Below, piece after piece: positions 1 through 7,125 of a DNA stretch of 17,132 nucleotides. Position 1 is the stretch's first letter, and every line of letters begins with the position of its first letter. Under the pieces are notes generated by a model. It was given only the letters and a program-made list of their open reading frames with translations, was not told where the DNA came from and ran no database searches. The position numbers were made by a program, and so were the translations under genes. This DNA is from Gemmatimonas sp. (GTDB lineage: Bacteria; Gemmatimonadota; Gemmatimonadetes; Gemmatimonadales; Gemmatimonadaceae): NCBI RefSeq assembly GCF_031426495.1, contig NZ_JANPLK010000008.1:1-17132 (forward strand). The letters are read 5' to 3'.

Positions 1-2141
1 GCTACCTCGCGTATGTCACCTGGAGTGACACGGTGGGTGGACACATCTATCGCGTGCGCGCCGACGGCAGCGCTCCGGCCGAGCGTCTCACGCGGGCGGC
101 GGCGTTCTACGACAAGATCGCGTACACGAAAGACGGGTCGCACATCATGGCCGTGCGAGGTTCACGGTACAGTCGTTTGCGGCAGTTCGAAGACTTCGGC
201 AACATCGCCAACGGCGAGTTGGAGTACATCACGCTGCCGGCCGCGGGAGGTGAGGTCACGCGTATTGCGTGGACCGGCAGCGGTCAATCACAGCAGGGGC
301 GCAACGTGCCTCACGTGGGACCCGACAGTACGCGCCTGTATGTATGGGCGGGTACTGAAGGATTGATTTCGATGCGCTTCGACGGCACCGATCGAAAGGT
401 GGTGGTGCGCGTCGCGGGCCCGCCACCGCCGGCGCAGGTGCTGCCGCCGGGCGCCACGCCGCCACCGCCGCCGTCGCCCGACGAAGTCGTATTGTCGCCA
501 GACGGAAGCCGCGCGCTCGTGCTCGCCAACAACAATGTCTTCATGATCACCGTGCCACCGGTGGTGGGTCAGGCTCCGGCCGTGGCGGTCTCGGCAAGTT
601 CGGTACCCACGGCTCGACTCACGCGCGTGGGCGGCGAGTTCATCGGATGGTCGACCACCGGCGCGACGGCGTTCTATTCAATCGGGCGCAGCTGGTTCCA
701 GTACGATGTGCGCACCGCCGACGTAGCGATCCGCGATTCCGTGTCGCGCGCCGATTCGATCGCCAGTGCGCCGCCAGCTACGGCGGGTGCACCAGCGCCA
801 GGCGCGCCACGTGATACCACCCGCACGCCACAAGGTGTATCGGCGCGCGCCTACGAGGCGCGACGTGTCGACGTGACGATCACCGCGGCCAAAGACAAGC
901 CGCGCGGTGTCGTCGTGCTGCGAAACGCGCGACTGATCACGATGCAAGGCAGCGGCGTGATCGAGCGTGGTGATGTTGTGGTCACCGACAATCGCATCAC
1001 CGCGGTCGGTGCCAGCGGCACGGTGAGCATTCCCAGCGGTGCGCGCGACATCGACATGAGCGGCAAAACGATTCTCCCCGGATACGTCGATATCCACGCG
1101 CACAACTGGTTCGGTTGGGGCGTGCATCGTGATCAGGTCACGCAGCTGCTGGCGAACCTCGCCTACGGCGTCACCACGCAGCGCGATCCGCAGACGTCGG
1201 CCACCGATATTCTCACGTACTCCGATCTCATGGAAACGGGCGCGCTGATCGGACCGCGTCTCTATTCCACCGGCCCCGGCATCTTCGCTGCCGACAACAT
1301 CAAAAGCCTGGACGAAGCGCGCGATGTACTGCGTCGCTACGCCGATCACTACAATACCAAGACGATCAAGCAGTATCTCGCCGGCGACCGCAAGGTGCGG
1401 CAGTGGGTGATCATGGCGGCGAAGGAGTTGGGGCTCACGGCCACGACCGAGGGTGGCTCCAACCTCACGATGAATCTCACGCTGATGCAGGACGGCTATC
1501 CGGGGCTCGAGCATGCGATGCCCATCTTCCCGCTGTTCAAGGATGTCGTGCAGCTGCAGGCGGAGAGCGGCATCACCTACACGCCCACCCTGGTCGTGGG
1601 ATACGGTGGTCCGGTCGGACTGAACTACTGGCTCACGCACTACAATGTGGACGAGGACATCAAGCTGCGTCGGTTCACGCCGCACGACGAACTCGATGCG
1701 TGGAAGTCGCTGCCGTACAACCGCGACGATCAGTACATCTACAAGGGCCTCGCCGAACAGCTCAACAAGATGGTGAAGGCGGGTGGTCGGGTGGGTCTGG
1801 GTTCTCACGGCGAGCTGCAGGGACTCGGTGTGCACTGGGAGCTTTGGATGATGCAGTCCGGTGGGCTCAGTGAGTTCGAGACGCTGCGCGCCGGCACATT
1901 ACATGGAGCGGAAGCCATCGGGCTCGGCAAGGACCTGGGCTCGCTCGAGGTGGGGAAGCTGGCCGACCTGCAGGTGCTCGATCGAAATCCGCTCACCGAC
2001 ATCAAGAACACGAACTCGGTGCGCTTCGTGATGAAGAACGGCCGGCTCTACGATGGCAACACGCTCGATGAAGTGTGGCCGCGGGCGAAGCCGTTGCCGC
2101 CGCAGTGGTGGTGGACCGAGGATCCGGCAGTGAAGCGCTAG
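1..2141 (+). CDS. TolB-type propeller / amidohydrolase fusion, 5' partial
   Basis: The frame is open from base 3 with no upstream stop, so the gene begins before the window; the GTG at 33 is internal. The N-terminal half reads as PD40/TolB-like propeller blades (YRVRADGS, SPDGSRALVLANN). From about base 910 it becomes an amidohydrolase. A metal-binding HAH follows the GKTILPGYVDI strand (1095-1103), a candidate bridging Lys is in IKQYL (1368-1370), and a His is in GLEHAMP (1512-1514). The C-terminal composite-domain return LEVGKLADLQVLDRNPL is present. The usual final metal-site Asp is replaced by His in GSHGE (1806-1808), which as I recall is normal in this TolB-amidohydrolase subfamily. A proline-rich loop (about 418-480) and an Ala/Pro-rich linker (about 760-830) interrupt the propeller. 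The protein is probably a secreted or periplasmic hydrolase of unknown substrate. The missing N-terminus prevents a signal-peptide check. Confidence 0.88.
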   Translation, partial: YLAYVTWSDTVGGHIYRVRADGSAPAERLTRAAAFYDKIAYTKDGSHIMAVRGSRYSRLRQFEDFGNIANGELEYITLPAAGGEVTRIAWTGSGQSQQGRNVPHVGPDSTRLYVWAGTEGLISMRFDGTDRKVVVRVAGPPPPAQVLPPGATPPPPPSPDEVVLSPDGSRALVLANNNVFMITVPPVVGQAPAVAVSASSVPTARLTRVGGEFIGWSTTGATAFYSIGRSWFQYDVRTADVAIRDSVSRADSIASAPPATAGAPAPGAPRDTTRTPQGVSARAYEARRVDVTITAAKDKPRGVVVLRNARLITMQGSGVIERGDVVVTDNRITAVGASGTVSIPSGARDIDMSGKTILPGYVDIHAHNWFGWGVHRDQVTQLLANLAYGVTTQRDPQTSATDILTYSDLMETGALIGPRLYSTGPGIFAADNIKSLDEARDVLRRYADHYNTKTIKQYLAGDRKVRQWVIMAAKELGLTATTEGGSNLTMNLTLMQDGYPGLEHAMPIFPLFKDVVQLQAESGITYTPTLVVGYGGPVGLNYWLTHYNVDEDIKLRRFTPHDELDAWKSLPYNRDDQYIYKGLAEQLNKMVKAGGRVGLGSHGELQGLGVHWELWMMQSGGLSEFETLRAGTLHGAEAIGLGKDLGSLEVGKLADLQVLDRNPLTDIKNTNSVRFVMKNGRLYDGNTLDEVWPRAKPLPPQWWWTEDPAVKR

Positions 2142-3619
2142 AACGACGCCTTCGCTCGGACCCGAGAGCGATTCCACTCGAACCAGCGTTCCCTGGCCGG
2201 CAGCGGGTGCGTGGCGTAGCGCCTTTGCACCGCGGTGCGAAGCTCGGTGCGCGTTGGCTCGGGCAGCAACGTGAGCGCATTGACGATGGCCGAAACCGCA
2301 TCGGCTGAGAGTTCGCCGGTGAGGTAGGCCACATCGAGCTGACCGGTGCTGGCAAACCGCTCGATGTTGCGGTGTGCGATCCACGACTCGTGGTTCCAGT
2401 ACAGCAGCCCCACGAACAACACCACGGCGACGGTCGCCGTGCGACGGAACAGCCGACCGGTGTCGAGACCGCGCGCTACCTCGAGTGCGAGCAGCGCGAG
2501 CGCGGCCGCGACGATCAGCATGTAGGCCTGCGCGTACAGCCTGGCGGTGGTGAAGCCATATGCGGCCTCGTACAGCATCACGCGGTGGAAGGCGGAGCTG
2601 AGCACCAGCAGATCGGCCACGACGAGTGCGAGCGCGAGCACGCGGGCCATGGGTGCATGCCGGTCGCGTTGTCCGTAGCGCTCTGAGAGAAGAATTAGGA
2701 CGGCGCTGGCAGATGCCACGATGGTGAGCTCACCGAATCCGCGTCGCGCATACTCGGCAAATGTCATATCGGTTGCCGCCATGCGGGGCAGCGATCCGAA
2801 CAGATAGCCGACTTGCAGCGCGAGAAAGAGCCATAGCAATGCGGTCACGGCGGCGAGCAGCATTACGCGCTCGGTTGCGCCGAGCCAACGTGCGGGCTCT
2901 CGCGTCACGGAAGACGACGCCATGGTCGGAGCGGTCAACGCATAGCCATACGCACCGACCACAAGGCCCAGCAGCGCGGTGAAGAACACGACGCGCGGCA
3001 GAAATGCCCAGTGCGACACGATCGCGTCGATGGCATCACGCCACCGCGCCAAGGTCGGATCGGCCTCGGCCAGGAGCAGCGCGAACACGATCGAGACCGG
3101 TATGGTCAACGCGAGACCGCGGATCCACGCGCGCGCTCGCGTGGAGCGAATGTGCTCCGTGGCCTCGACGGCGCGACGCAGCGCGCAGAGCACCGCATGA
3201 AACAGCGCCACCGGGGGCGCCGTGACCGCGAAGCGTGCGGTGATTCGTGACCACGACGGATCGACGGACAGCAGCATCTGCATGGCCAGCAGCACGAGCA
3301 CGCTGGCGAAGATCACGGCGTGCAGCCGGTTGCTGGCCGTGACGGCCGCAGCGCCGGCGATTGTTGTGGCGGCGATGCCAAGCAGCAACACGGGATTCGC
3401 GCTCGAGTCGGCGCGTTTGTGGCGGTGTAGCGCAATCAGTCCGGCGGCGGCGGCGCCGGTCCAGAGCGGCCAGTTGAGGCCCGGATGTGCGTCAAACAGT
3501 ACCCACGCCCCGAGGGCTGCCACTGCCGCAGCGGACGCCCATAGGCGAGCGGTGCTATGCACCGCTTCACCCGGCGGTGGTTCCTGAACGCCGATGCTCG
3601 TCTCCATGGATACGAACAT
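2138..3619 (-). CDS. DUF4173-like polytopic membrane protein
   Basis: This 493-residue protein is dominated by hydrophobic helices. I count roughly ten to twelve possible membrane spans between residues 25 and 410, followed by a soluble C-terminal tail rich in Arg and Glu. The segment TDMTFAEYARRGFGEL followed by HRVMLYEAAYGFTTARLYAQ is the signature I associate with the DUF4153/DUF4173 family, an inner-membrane family of unknown role. The start is uncertain: ATG 3619 and ATG 3607 (Met5) are both possible and neither has a clear Shine-Dalgarno. I keep the longer one. The stop codon overlaps that of the convergent amidohydrolase gene. A promoter candidate and a GTAC palindrome lie between this gene and the lipoprotein gene upstream on the same strand, so it is probably transcribed on its own rather than only by readthrough. 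Confidence 0.85.
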   Translation of the reverse strand: MFVSMETSIGVQEPPPGEAVHSTARLWASAAAVAALGAWVLFDAHPGLNWPLWTGAAAAGLIALHRHKRADSSANPVLLLGIAATTIAGAAAVTASNRLHAVIFASVLVLLAMQMLLSVDPSWSRITARFAVTAPPVALFHAVLCALRRAVEATEHIRSTRARAWIRGLALTIPVSIVFALLLAEADPTLARWRDAIDAIVSHWAFLPRVVFFTALLGLVVGAYGYALTAPTMASSSVTREPARWLGATERVMLLAAVTALLWLFLALQVGYLFGSLPRMAATDMTFAEYARRGFGELTIVASASAVLILLSERYGQRDRHAPMARVLALALVVADLLVLSSAFHRVMLYEAAYGFTTARLYAQAYMLIVAAALALLALEVARGLDTGRLFRRTATVAVVLFVGLLYWNHESWIAHRNIERFASTGQLDVAYLTGELSADAVSAIVNALTLLPEPTRTELRTAVQRRYATHPLPARERWFEWNRSRVRAKASF

Positions 3620-3643
3620 CGGACAAGTAGTTCAGAAAAGCAA

Positions 3644-3664
3644 GTACTTTTTAGTACAAAGTAC
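3644..3664. promoter_or_regulatory. GTAC-rich palindrome, candidate operator
   Basis: Inverted repeat GTACTTT-N7-AAAGTAC with three GTAC cores (3644, 3654, 3661). It sits immediately downstream of the candidate promoter of the DUF4173-like gene, about where transcription would start, so a bound repressor would block initiation. The binding protein is unknown; a PadR- or MarR-like dimer is only a guess. Confidence 0.45.
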
Positions 3665-3694
3665 ATTATGGTGCATTACGCCTGGGATCGGCAA
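3665..3694 (-). promoter_or_regulatory. Candidate sigma70-type promoter for the DUF4173-like gene
   Basis: Read on the minus strand, TTGCCG (3689-3694) is followed after 18 bases by CATAAT (3665-3670). These match TTGACA at 4 of 6 positions and TATAAT at 5 of 6. The -35 element lies inside the last codons of the upstream lipoprotein gene. The predicted start site is near 3657, inside the GTAC palindrome. Confidence 0.45.
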
Positions 3695-4230
3695 ATCCGG
3701 CCGCGGAGCGAGACTGATAGTGAGTTGGTGTTGAAATCGATGATACCGTGGTTGCGGAGCGACCCTTCGGCGCCAGAGAACACACCCGTGCCGCTCACGA
3801 CCGTCAATACATCGTTCACGCGGCACGTCCCGGCATCCTTCCCGGCAGGAGCGCACACCGCACGGTCGATCGTGGTAAATCCGCCTTGTTCTGAGGCGAA
3901 GAAGTGGATCAGCGTCAGGTGCTGGGCGCCTTGTGCTGTCTTGCCAGACGGATCCAGTCCGGTCACGATCGACCCGAGTATGCCGCTCACGCCGCCGATG
4001 GTCGCCGGGAACGGAAGTGCGCCCACGGTGAACTGGCCCGGCGCGTATTCGATCGTGCCGAGGGTGGCGGTCGTTTCAACGCGCACCTGATCACAGTTCG
4101 CCAGCGTGCTCGCGGTGCGCGAGGCTTCTGGCTCCAACATGGTCGGTGTTGCGTCGCTGCAACCGGACGAAAGCAGGCCGACGACGGCGACGAGGCATCG
4201 CGTGAGTAAACGAGTCGTGTGGTGCGGCAT
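3676..4230 (-). CDS. Small secreted lipoprotein, unknown function
   Basis: This 184-residue protein has a clear lipoprotein signal peptide: positively charged start, hydrophobic core LVAVVGLL and lipobox LSSGC with the lipidated cysteine at residue 24. The ATG at 4230 is well supported by GGAG six bases upstream. The mature part is Gly/Thr-rich and looks like short beta strands. It contains SGTGVFSGAEGSLRNHG, a pattern I associate with barrel-like (allene-oxide-cyclase/dirigent-type) secreted proteins; this is a resemblance only. Three further cysteines (in ANCD, AVCA and GTCR) plus one near the C-terminus (RICR) could form disulfides. It is divergent from the SARP-type regulator, which could control it. 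No enzymatic motif is visible. Confidence 0.85.
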   Translation of the reverse strand: MPHHTTRLLTRCLVAVVGLLSSGCSDATPTMLEPEASRTASTLANCDQVRVETTATLGTIEYAPGQFTVGALPFPATIGGVSGILGSIVTGLDPSGKTAQGAQHLTLIHFFASEQGGFTTIDRAVCAPAGKDAGTCRVNDVLTVVSGTGVFSGAEGSLRNHGIIDFNTNSLSVSLRGRICRSQA

Positions 4231-4293
4231 GTGCTACTCCAAAACAGGGGTGAGAAGGGCGGGCGAGTTCCTTGCGCCATCGTACATTCCTTG

Positions 4294-4311
4294 CGTTAGT
4301 TGATCGTTAGC
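4294..4311 (+). promoter_or_regulatory. Heptamer direct repeats with SARP-box geometry
   Basis: CGTTAGT, four bases, then CGTTAGC, an 11-bp repeat pitch. This is the arrangement (heptamers separated by 4 bp) described for SARP-family regulators. It lies between the divergent lipoprotein and SARP-type genes, 25 bp before the preferred regulator start. Only two copies are present and no convincing -10 is placed next to them, so autoregulation is a hypothesis. Confidence 0.3.
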
Positions 4312-4335
4312 TGGCTTCAGTCGGCGCTTCGTCCG

Positions 4336-6162
4336 ATGAATGCCCCGAACCTTTCGAACCAACCCGCCGTGCGCTTGTTGAGGGGCGAGGACGACGACAC
4401 AGCGCACCCGCTCACGCTTGGCCTGTTTGGCATGCCGCGATTCACCGGTCTGGGCGCGCCGCTGGCCGCGGAACTGCTCGGCAAGCCGAAAGCCTTCGCG
4501 CTGTTAGCGTATCTGGCGCTCGCCGGCAGTGATCTCCGAGGTCGCGACGAAATTCTCGCCCTCTTCTGGCCCGACTCGGACACCACACGCGCGCGCAACG
4601 CGCTGCGGCAAAGTGTCTTCCTGCTGAAGCGTTATCTCCCGGCTGATGCGTTGGTGGTGATTGGACAGGAGCGCATCGGACTGTCTGCCGCGCGCGTCCA
4701 CGTCGACGCGACCACGTTTGATCTGCTGCTCGGGCAGGGACGCCTACGCGAAGCACTCGCGCTGTATCGCGGACCGCTTCTGTCGGGCTTCACCCTGTTC
4801 GAAGGGTCCGACGTCACGGCGTGGCTCTCGATCGAGCGTGACCGCGTGCATCGCCAAGCGATGCGCGGCGCGATGGGGCTCGCGCGAGAAAGCAGCGCCA
4901 ACGGCGACGCGGCTGGCGCCGCTGCGTTGGTGCGCTTCGCGGTAGAGCGGTCACCGTATGATGAAGCGTTGCTGCGCGCCGGCATCACGCTGCTCAGCGA
5001 AACCGGAGATCGCCGTGGTGCGGTGGCGCTCTATGACGAGGCCGCGGTGCGATTTCGCGAGACCCTCGAGATCGCCCTATCGCCCGAGACGGAAGAGGCC
5101 GGACGCGCCTTGAACACCCCACTCGCCCCACCAGCGTACGTCGCGCCCGTCACGAATACGATGGCGCGTGCGCGCAGCGTCTCGCCCGAGGCCCGACGGT
5201 GGCATCTGAAGGCACGCGCGTTCGCCGCGCAACGTTCGCCGCTCACGATCATGAAGGCGATTGACGGCTTCGAGCACGCCATTCGACTGAGCCCGGACTA
5301 TGCCGAAGCGCACGCGGGACTCGGCTTTGCGCTGTGCCAGGCGGCCGTCTACGTGGACTATCCGGGCAGCGATGTGTGGGCGCGCGCGAAGGCGCATGCG
5401 GCGCGCGCCAGCCGACTCGATCCGCAATTGGGCGAAGCGCACGCGGTGCTCGCCCACGTTACGCTCTGTTACGATTACGGTTGGCAGGCGGCCGAGTCCC
5501 TTTATCAGAAGGCAATCAGCGTCGATCCCGCGTCAACGGTGACCCGGCATTCGTATGCGCTGTATTTCCTCGCCGCCGCGAATCGCACCGACGAGGCGCT
5601 GGCGCTGCTCGACCGCGCGCGTGACGAAACGCCGGAGAATCCCGGACACAGTGTGTACTATGCCCTGTGCTGCATCTTCGGTCGGCAATTCGAGCGTGCG
5701 CAGCAGGAAGCGGAGTTGGTCATCGAGGCGCATCCCACCTTGGTGCAGGCGCAATGGATACGCGGCATGGCGCGCGAAGGGATGGGTGACTTTGCGGGTG
5801 CGATCACTGCCTTTGAACACGCGGTGTGGACGACGGGGCGCAGCTCGATGTACCTCTCGCAGCTCGGACGTGCACTGGCATGCGCGGGCGACCATGCCGG
5901 CGCGCGACGGATACTCGCGGAACTCCACGGACGCGGAAGCGACTGCGCGGCTGCGCTCTATAACAGCGCCGAGATACTGGCCGCGATGGGTGAGATTGAG
6001 CCGGCGCTCGACTGCCTCTACGGCGCGTACCGCCAGCGCAATCCGTATCTTATTTTTGCCGGCGTGAAGTACGCCTTGGATCGGCTGCGCGGTGCGAAAC
6101 GGTTTCGTGATCTCCTCACGCGCGTCGGCGTACCCAGCTCCGCGCAGTCGCCGGCCTGCTGA
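4336..6162 (+). CDS. SARP/BTAD-type transcriptional regulator with C-terminal TPRs
   Basis: This 608-residue protein starts with a winged-helix region (about residues 25-115). It has the family pattern LTLGLFGMPRF, then KAFALLAYLAL, then RDEILALFWPDSD...ARNALRQSVFLLKRYL. A bacterial transcriptional activation domain follows (about 120-255: VDATTFDLLL, YRGPLLSGF, DEALLRAGITLLSETGDRRGAVALYDE). From about 285 to 600 there are TPR-like helical pairs (AIRLSPDYAEAHAGLGFAL, AISVDPASTVTRHSYALYFLA). It should be a cytoplasmic DNA-binding activator with a TPR protein- or ligand-sensing part and no ATPase module. I chose ATG 4336; the TTG at 4300, directly after an in-frame stop, is the only longer alternative. 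Neither has a convincing Shine-Dalgarno. Target genes are unknown; the divergent lipoprotein and the downstream kinase operon are candidates. Confidence 0.85.
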   Translation: MNAPNLSNQPAVRLLRGEDDDTAHPLTLGLFGMPRFTGLGAPLAAELLGKPKAFALLAYLALAGSDLRGRDEILALFWPDSDTTRARNALRQSVFLLKRYLPADALVVIGQERIGLSAARVHVDATTFDLLLGQGRLREALALYRGPLLSGFTLFEGSDVTAWLSIERDRVHRQAMRGAMGLARESSANGDAAGAAALVRFAVERSPYDEALLRAGITLLSETGDRRGAVALYDEAAVRFRETLEIALSPETEEAGRALNTPLAPPAYVAPVTNTMARARSVSPEARRWHLKARAFAAQRSPLTIMKAIDGFEHAIRLSPDYAEAHAGLGFALCQAAVYVDYPGSDVWARAKAHAARASRLDPQLGEAHAVLAHVTLCYDYGWQAAESLYQKAISVDPASTVTRHSYALYFLAAANRTDEALALLDRARDETPENPGHSVYYALCCIFGRQFERAQQEAELVIEAHPTLVQAQWIRGMAREGMGDFAGAITAFEHAVWTTGRSSMYLSQLGRALACAGDHAGARRILAELHGRGSDCAAALYNSAEILAAMGEIEPALDCLYGAYRQRNPYLIFAGVKYALDRLRGAKRFRDLLTRVGVPSSAQSPAC

Positions 6163-6185
6163 TCAGGCGCGTCGGGGGCGTACGG

Positions 6186-6208
6186 CGGCGTGCATGCCGT
6201 GCAGGCCG
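6186..6208 (+). other. Stem-loop after the SARP-type gene
   Basis: Nine-base arms with one mismatch around the loop TGCCG, 24 bases past the regulator's stop codon. There is no T-tract, so it is at best a weak or factor-dependent terminator. It separates the regulator from the following operon. Confidence 0.25.
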
Positions 6209-6218
6209 GTGGGCATCA

Positions 6219-6233
6219 CACATGACCCATGTG
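6219..6233. promoter_or_regulatory. Perfect 15-bp dyad, candidate operator
   Basis: CACATG-ACC-CATGTG is a perfect inverted repeat with a 3-bp centre, 55 bp before the start of the NAD(P)-binding protein gene. The position fits an operator for the four-gene operon. No convincing -35/-10 pair is visible around it. Confidence 0.35.
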
Positions 6234-6288
6234 GCTGTGTAGGAGCTTACTTTTGACCTGCTTCCTTCCTCATGCCTCCTCTCCGCTC

Positions 6289-7125
6289 ATGAAAACCATC
6301 CTCGTCCTCGGCGCGAACGGATCCGTTGGCAGCGAACTCTCGCAGTCGCTCGAACAGGTTGGTCATACCGTTCGACGGGCCACGAGTCGCACCGCTGACG
6401 CCGGTGCGGTGCACGTCAATCTGCTGTCTGGTGACGGCCTCGCGAATGCCATGCAAGGCGTCGATGCCGCCTTCCTGCTGTCGCCGACGGGACATGTGAA
6501 TGTCGATGAATTACTTGGCCCGGTCGTCGAGCAGGCCCGCGAACATGGTGTGCAGAAGCTGGTGCTCATGACGGCTATCGGTGTCGACACCGGGCTTTCG
6601 GCGCCGATGCGCACGGTGGAGCGCGAGGTGGAAGCGTCTGGCATCGCGTGGAATGTGATCCGCCCGAATTCATTCATGCAGAACTTGAACAGCTATTGGC
6701 TGCACGGTATCGCTCACGCCGACGCGATCATGCTGCCCGCTGGCACCGCGAAAGGAAGTTTTATCGATGCGCGCGACATTGCATCGGTGGCTGCCGCACT
6801 GCTGCAGCACAACACGTTTGACAATCGCGCCTTCGATCTCACGGGTGGTGAGGCGCTCGACTACGAAGCGGTCGCGCAGCTACTGAGCGCCGAGTCCGGT
6901 CGTGCCATTCGCTACCAGGAGATCAGCCGGGATGATATGCGCGCCGGATTGTTAGGTGCCGGACTTCCCGAACCGTACGCGGAGTTTATTCTGCTCACGC
7001 TCGACTACTTCAAGCGCGGCGACGCGGAGCGCGTGACTGATGCCGTACCACTCATCACGGGTCGTTCAGCTCGGACGATGACTGCCTACCTGAAGGACTA
7101 CCGAGCCGCCTTCGTGCGATCATGA
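6289..7125 (+). CDS. NmrA-type NAD(P)-binding protein (atypical SDR)
   Basis: This 278-residue protein opens with MKTILVLGANGSVG, a Rossmann fold whose nucleotide-binding loop G8-A-N-G11-S-V-G14 is intact. SRTADAG follows at the second strand, then FLLSPTG, VLMTAIGVD and the family motif NVIRPNSFMQN, with FIDARDIASVAAALL near residue 165. It has no YxxxK catalytic pair, as is usual for NmrA/HSCARG or azoreductase-like atypical SDRs. These act either as NAD(P)H-dependent reductases or as redox-sensing NAD(P) binders. I chose ATG 6289 because the Rossmann strand begins there; an ATG at 6229 would add 20 unrelated residues. Its stop overlaps the kinase start (ATGA), implying translational coupling. 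A redox-sensing role upstream of the kinase is inference. Confidence 0.85.
   Translation: MKTILVLGANGSVGSELSQSLEQVGHTVRRATSRTADAGAVHVNLLSGDGLANAMQGVDAAFLLSPTGHVNVDELLGPVVEQAREHGVQKLVLMTAIGVDTGLSAPMRTVEREVEASGIAWNVIRPNSFMQNLNSYWLHGIAHADAIMLPAGTAKGSFIDARDIASVAAALLQHNTFDNRAFDLTGGEALDYEAVAQLLSAESGRAIRYQEISRDDMRAGLLGAGLPEPYAEFILLTLDYFKRGDAERVTDAVPLITGRSARTMTAYLKDYRAAFVRS

Noticed and set aside
678..1835. Long open frame on the minus strand (385 codons) opposite the amidohydrolase
   Set aside because: Low-complexity His/Arg/Val-rich translation with no motif; it mirrors the codon bias of the real gene on the plus strand.
4300..4335. TTG start for the SARP-type regulator
   Set aside because: Rare start codon without a Shine-Dalgarno and lying across the heptamer repeats; kept only as an alternative.
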